From: Candidatus Vesicomyosocius sp. SY067_SCS001
GTDB taxonomy: Bacteria > Pseudomonadota > Gammaproteobacteria > PS1 > Pseudothioglobaceae
Direction of reading: 5' to 3'
Assembly (NCBI RefSeq): GCF_014706615.1
Contig: NZ_CP054877.1
Coordinates: 558,001-622,000 of the forward strand
DNA length: 64,000 bases
Shown here: piece by piece, positions 57,803-64,000 of the stretch
Layout of the letters: the number at the start of each line of letters is the position of its first letter
How positions within the stretch are numbered: the first letter of the stretch is position 1
Made by a program: the position numbers and the translations under genes
The notes under the pieces: model-generated
Told to the model about the DNA's origin: nothing
The model's database searches: none
Seen by the model: the letters and a program-made list of their open reading frames with translations, nothing else

Positions 57803-58270
57803 ATGCTTAAAAGACTTGTTAAATTTTTAAAAAACAACCATCCAGATGCTAATATTGAAGAATATTTAGATGCAAAATATATTCAACTTAATAACCTTCA
57901 GCTTAAACAAATTGCCAATGCGCTAAATAATGGCAAATTAAGTATAAAGCCTGCATCAAATTGCAATGCAAATCATTTTATTTTTCATATTGGCTCAACC
58001 TTTATTTTACTACAAAAAGATACAACAAATACAAGTAAAGCCTATCAAGTAGAACTTTCTTGGGAAACTGACTTTTTATCGATTAGATCTAGAGACAAAA
58101 CCAAAGGTTTTTATTTTATAAATTTTGAATTTGATAACAATTACAATACAACCCTACAAAAAACAAAAAAAACCATTAAAGGTCATATTAATAATACTGT
58201 TAAAAATCAAGAAATTATTGACAAAATAATGCCAATATTAAAAGGATTTATGTCGGCTATTACAGACTAG
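57803..58270 (+). CDS. Hypothetical cytoplasmic protein
   Basis: A 155-residue protein with no signal peptide or membrane segment. The N-terminal half is helical and polar (KRLVKFLKNNHPDANIEEYL, QLKQIANALNNGKL). A middle part looks like beta strands (NHFIFHIGSTFILLQ, YQVELSWETDFLSIRS, GFYFINFEFD), and the C-terminus is helical again. I do not recognise a family. It is alone on its strand between divergent msrA and convergent ihfA, behind a 12-base inverted repeat. The intact frame in a decaying genome argues that it is used. Confidence 0.6.
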   Translation: MLKRLVKFLKNNHPDANIEEYLDAKYIQLNNLQLKQIANALNNGKLSIKPASNCNANHFIFHIGSTFILLQKDTTNTSKAYQVELSWETDFLSIRSRDKTKGFYFINFEFDNNYNTTLQKTKKTIKGHINNTVKNQEIIDKIMPILKGFMSAITD

Positions 58271-58345
58271 TTAGTAATTCTAAATAGTCTGTAATAAAAT
58301 TGATGAATTCCTAATACCATAACTGACACTGTCAACTATTACAAA

Positions 58346-58662
58346 TTAATAACAAAGTATACTATAGTTTGAAGAGTATTCATCTTTTTGAGTAGCTAAT
58401 TTAAGCTTTGGTCCTGATTTAAACACTACTACTCTCCTAGCTGAAATTTCAACTATTTCACCAGTCTTAGGGTTTCTACCTACTCTAGAAGATTTCTCTC
58501 TTATGATAAAATTACCAAAACTAGATAGTTTTACTGACTCTCCAGAAGCTAATGTTTGTTTTATTTGATCAAAAAAATCATGCGTGATTGATAATGCTTG
58601 AACATGAGTTATGTTCAAGCTTTTTACTAATACGTTAGCAATATCTTTTTTGGTAACTGACA

Positions 58663-58663
<1 letters not shown>
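58346..58663 (-). CDS. ihfA: IHF alpha subunit
   Basis: Partner of IhfB (15623-15901) in the DNA-bending heterodimer. The 105 residues have SVTKKDIANVLVKSL at the start and the arm SSFGNFIIREKSSRVGRNP with the intercalating proline, followed by ISARRVVVFKSGPKLK. It follows pheT with a one-base overlap, the standard pheS-pheT-ihfA order. Both IHF subunits survive in this reduced genome. Confidence 0.94.
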
Positions 58664-62414
<3,751 letters not shown>

Positions 62415-62774
62415 TTATACAGATAAAGCAAGTTTTACTTGGTCTACAATTTTTGCAAATGCTACTTTATCAAAAATAGCAATATCTGATAAAACTTTAC
62501 GGTCAATTTTAATTCCTGCTTTACTCATACCATCAATCATTCTTGAATAACTTAAACCATTATTACGCGCTTCAGCATTAATACGCACAATCCAAAGTCT
62601 GCGAAATTGACGTCGTCTTTGACGACGATCCCGATATGCATATTGTCCTGCTTTAATAATAGCCTGTTTAGCAATACGATACACTTTTGAACGAGCGCCA
62701 TAATAACCCTTAGCTTTCTTTAAAATTTTTTTATGTTTAGCGTGCGCTTGCACACCTCTTGATACTCTTGCCAT
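62415..62774 (-). CDS. rplT: Ribosomal protein L20
   Basis: A basic, early-binding large-subunit protein needed for 50S assembly. The 119 residues include [37 protein letters not shown] and [20 protein letters not shown]. It follows rpmI by 12 bases. Confidence 0.98.
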   Translation of the reverse strand: MARVSRGVQAHAKHKKILKKAKGYYGARSKVYRIAKQAIIKAGQYAYRDRRQRRRQFRRLWIVRINAEARNNGLSYSRMIDGMSKAGIKIDRKVLSDIAIFDKVAFAKIVDQVKLALSV

Positions 62775-62786
62775 TTTTTATACTCT

Positions 62787-62984
62787 TTAACTATACGGTA
62801 ACATTTTACGAACCATTGGAATATCTACTTTCTCAATAGAGTCTGGTGCGCGCAAACTACGTTTTCTAGAAGTACTCTTTTTAGTCAAAATATGACGTAA
62901 ATGAGAGTGTTTACATTTATAACCACCACTGGCAGTTTTTTTGAAGCGCTTTGCAGCGCCTTTATTAGTTTTTAATTTCGGCAT
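62787..62984 (-). CDS. rpmI: Ribosomal protein L35
   Basis: The 65-residue small, basic large-subunit protein shows [20 protein letters not shown] at its start and [15 protein letters not shown] in the middle. It lies between infC and rplT as usual. In E. coli IF3 and L20 regulate this operon at translation; no such element was recognised here. Confidence 0.97.
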
Positions 62985-63038
62985 TATTTACTCCTTTTTT
63001 AGCCCTATCAAGCTTTTGTATTGTAAGACTTTTTAGTC

Positions 63039-63569
63039 TTACTTTTTCTTTGATTTAGGTGCCAGCATCATGCCAAGCTGACGACCTTCCATTTTTGCCT
63101 TTTGTTCAACATTAGCAAAATCTTCTGTATCTTTCTCTATTCTATCTAGCATTTTCATGCCTAATTCCTTATGTTGCATCTCACGACCACGAAACCAAAT
63201 ACCAACTTTAACTTTATCCCCATTATCTAGGAACTTGACTACATTTCTAAATTTAATTTGATAATCACTCTCTTCGGTACCTGGACGATATTTAATAGTT
63301 TTAACTGTATTCCTCTTTTGTTTCTTTTTAGCTTCTTTCCTTTGTTGCTTTAATTCATAAAGAAACTTACCAAAATCCATAATTTTACAAACAGGCGGTT
63401 TGGCATTAGGAGAAACTTCTACTAAATCTAGATCAGACTGAATTGCTTCTTGCTTCGCAATATCAGTACTAACGATACCAATCTGCGAGCCTTTAGCGTC
63501 AATTAATCGAACTTTTGTTACCCTAATGGCGTCATTAATTCGAGTTTTTACTTTATTTGGTTTTTTAAT
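63039..63569 (-). CDS. infC: Translation initiation factor IF-3 with AUU start codon
   Basis: IF-3 checks start-codon pairing on the 30S subunit. The frame from the ATG at 63380 gives only the C-terminal domain. The full protein (about 176 residues) continues upstream with [20 protein letters not shown] and [20 protein letters not shown], typical of the N-terminal domain, up to ATT ATT behind AGGAG (63579-63575). The second ATT (63569) has five-base spacing; the first (63572) is only two bases away. An AUU start is the known self-regulatory feature of infC. The 5' end lies inside the thrS 3' end, another frame. Confidence 0.93.
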   Translation of the reverse strand: MKKPNKVKTRINDAIRVTKVRLIDAKGSQIGIVSTDIAKQEAIQSDLDLVEVSPNAKPPVCKIMDFGKFLYELKQQRKEAKKKQKRNTVKTIKYRPGTEESDYQIKFRNVVKFLDNGDKVKVGIWFRGREMQHKELGMKMLDRIEKDTEDFANVEQKAKMEGRQLGMMLAPKSKKK

Positions 63570-64000
63570 AATGTCTCCTGGTTTACTTTTTTTATAAACG
63601 TTCCAACGCTCATTGCACCTAAATCCTTTCCACCACGTTGTCGTACTGAAACTTGACCTTTCTCCATTTCACGATTACCAACCACTAAAATATAAGGATA
63701 ACGTTGTAGTGAATGCTCGCGTATTTTAAAGCTTACCTTCTCATTTCGCAAGTCTGAAATAACTCTAAGTCCTTGTTTTTTTAACTTTTTAACAATATCT
63801 ACAATAAAATTTGCTTGTTTTTCAGAAATATTGATAATAACCGCCTGAATAGGTGATAGCCAACAAGGGTACGCACCCTCATAATGTTCAATTAAAATAC
63901 CTAAAAATCGTTCTAATGAACCCATAATGGCACGATGCAATATAACTGGAGTTTGCTTTACACTATTTTCATCAACAAATTGTGCACCTAAACGTTTTGG
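63548..64000 (-). CDS. thrS: Threonyl-tRNA synthetase (5' part outside the window)
   Basis: The C-terminal part of ThrS: the last strands of the catalytic core ([22 protein letters not shown]), motif 3 ([20 protein letters not shown]) and the anticodon-binding domain ([13 protein letters not shown], ...[22 protein letters not shown]). The gene ends at 63548, overlapping infC by 22 bases. The frame continues past the right edge. Confidence 0.96.
   Translation of the reverse strand, partial: PKRLGAQFVDENSVKQTPVILHRAIMGSLERFLGILIEHYEGAYPCWLSPIQAVIINISEKQANFIVDIVKKLKKQGLRVISDLRNEKVSFKIREHSLQRYPYILVVGNREMEKGQVSVRQRGGKDLGAMSVGTFIKKVNQETLLKNQIK

Overview
The window looks like a stretch of the chromosome of a reduced-genome, AT-rich gammaproteobacterium. 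The best guess from sequence alone is a thiotrophic SUP05/vesicomyid-clam-symbiont type bacterium (Ruthia/Vesicomyosocius lineage). This rests on gene content (an isc operon with HscAB, a DsrC-family protein, c-type cytochrome maturation, biosynthesis of amino acids, murein and cofactors), on gammaproteobacterial gene orders (iscRSUA-hscBA, rpsA-ihfB, pheST-ihfA, thrS-infC-rpmI-rplT, rnc-era-[recO]-pdxJ-acpS, serC-pheA-[hisC]-tyrA-aroA) and on the very low GC content with many decaying genes. The species call is an inference. No transposase, prophage, rRNA operon or CRISPR array was seen.

Layout. 1-6640 (minus): the Fe-S assembly operon (hscA partial at the left edge, hscB, iscA, iscU, iscS, iscR behind a recognisable promoter/IscR-like palindrome), then cysE, an LpxL/LpxM-type acyltransferase and ttcA. 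7182-11427 (minus): a TolC-type protein, aroK, ilvE and lysC. 11857-14334 (plus): an M48 peptidase, a small cytochrome c and rsgA, the last two with unusual starts. 14730-20151 (minus): a DUF423 protein, tRNA-Lys, ihfB, rpsA, cmk and lysS. 21082-23869: ccmH, uup and a HAD-domain protein. 23870-25425: an overlooked 58-residue membrane protein gene and a clear uvrC pseudogene. 25426-29251 (plus): mlaC-murA-hisG-hisD. 29381-38505: ffh, a CcsA-like protein, an rplQ-like relic, lepA, bcp-ubiG, a small secreted protein, acpS-pdxJ, a recO-like relic, era and rnc. 38576-39238: a stand-alone Cas6/Cmx6-like protein. 39676-45430: thyA-lgt, tRNA-Arg, an ArsR regulator, a second MlaC-like protein, an S41 peptidase, lepB and a cysteine-free DsrC-family protein. 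45925-51828 (minus): serC-serA-pheA-[hisC relic]-tyrA-aroA. 51895-54398 (plus): a decayed cobalamin riboswitch and btuB pseudogene, followed by an intact membrane protein and a CobO-type adenosyltransferase. 54420-64000 (mostly minus): glyA, tRNA-Pro, moeB/thiF-like, msrA, a hypothetical gene, pheST-ihfA, rplT, rpmI, infC with an AUU start, and thrS (partial).

The genes make a coherent core: Fe-S supply with serine/cysteine supply (cysE, serA, serC, glyA), the shikimate-to-phenylalanine/tyrosine branch (aroK, aroA, pheA, tyrA), branched-chain, aspartate-family and histidine enzymes, envelope building and translation. Against this, DNA repair (uvrC, recO), cobalamin uptake (btuB and its riboswitch) and an aromatic/histidinol-phosphate aminotransferase (hisC) are seen in the act of being lost. 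The observations most worth following up are the orphan Cas6-like protein, the DsrC-family protein without cysteines, the riboswitch/btuB relic and the abnormal starts around 13.1-13.5 kb.
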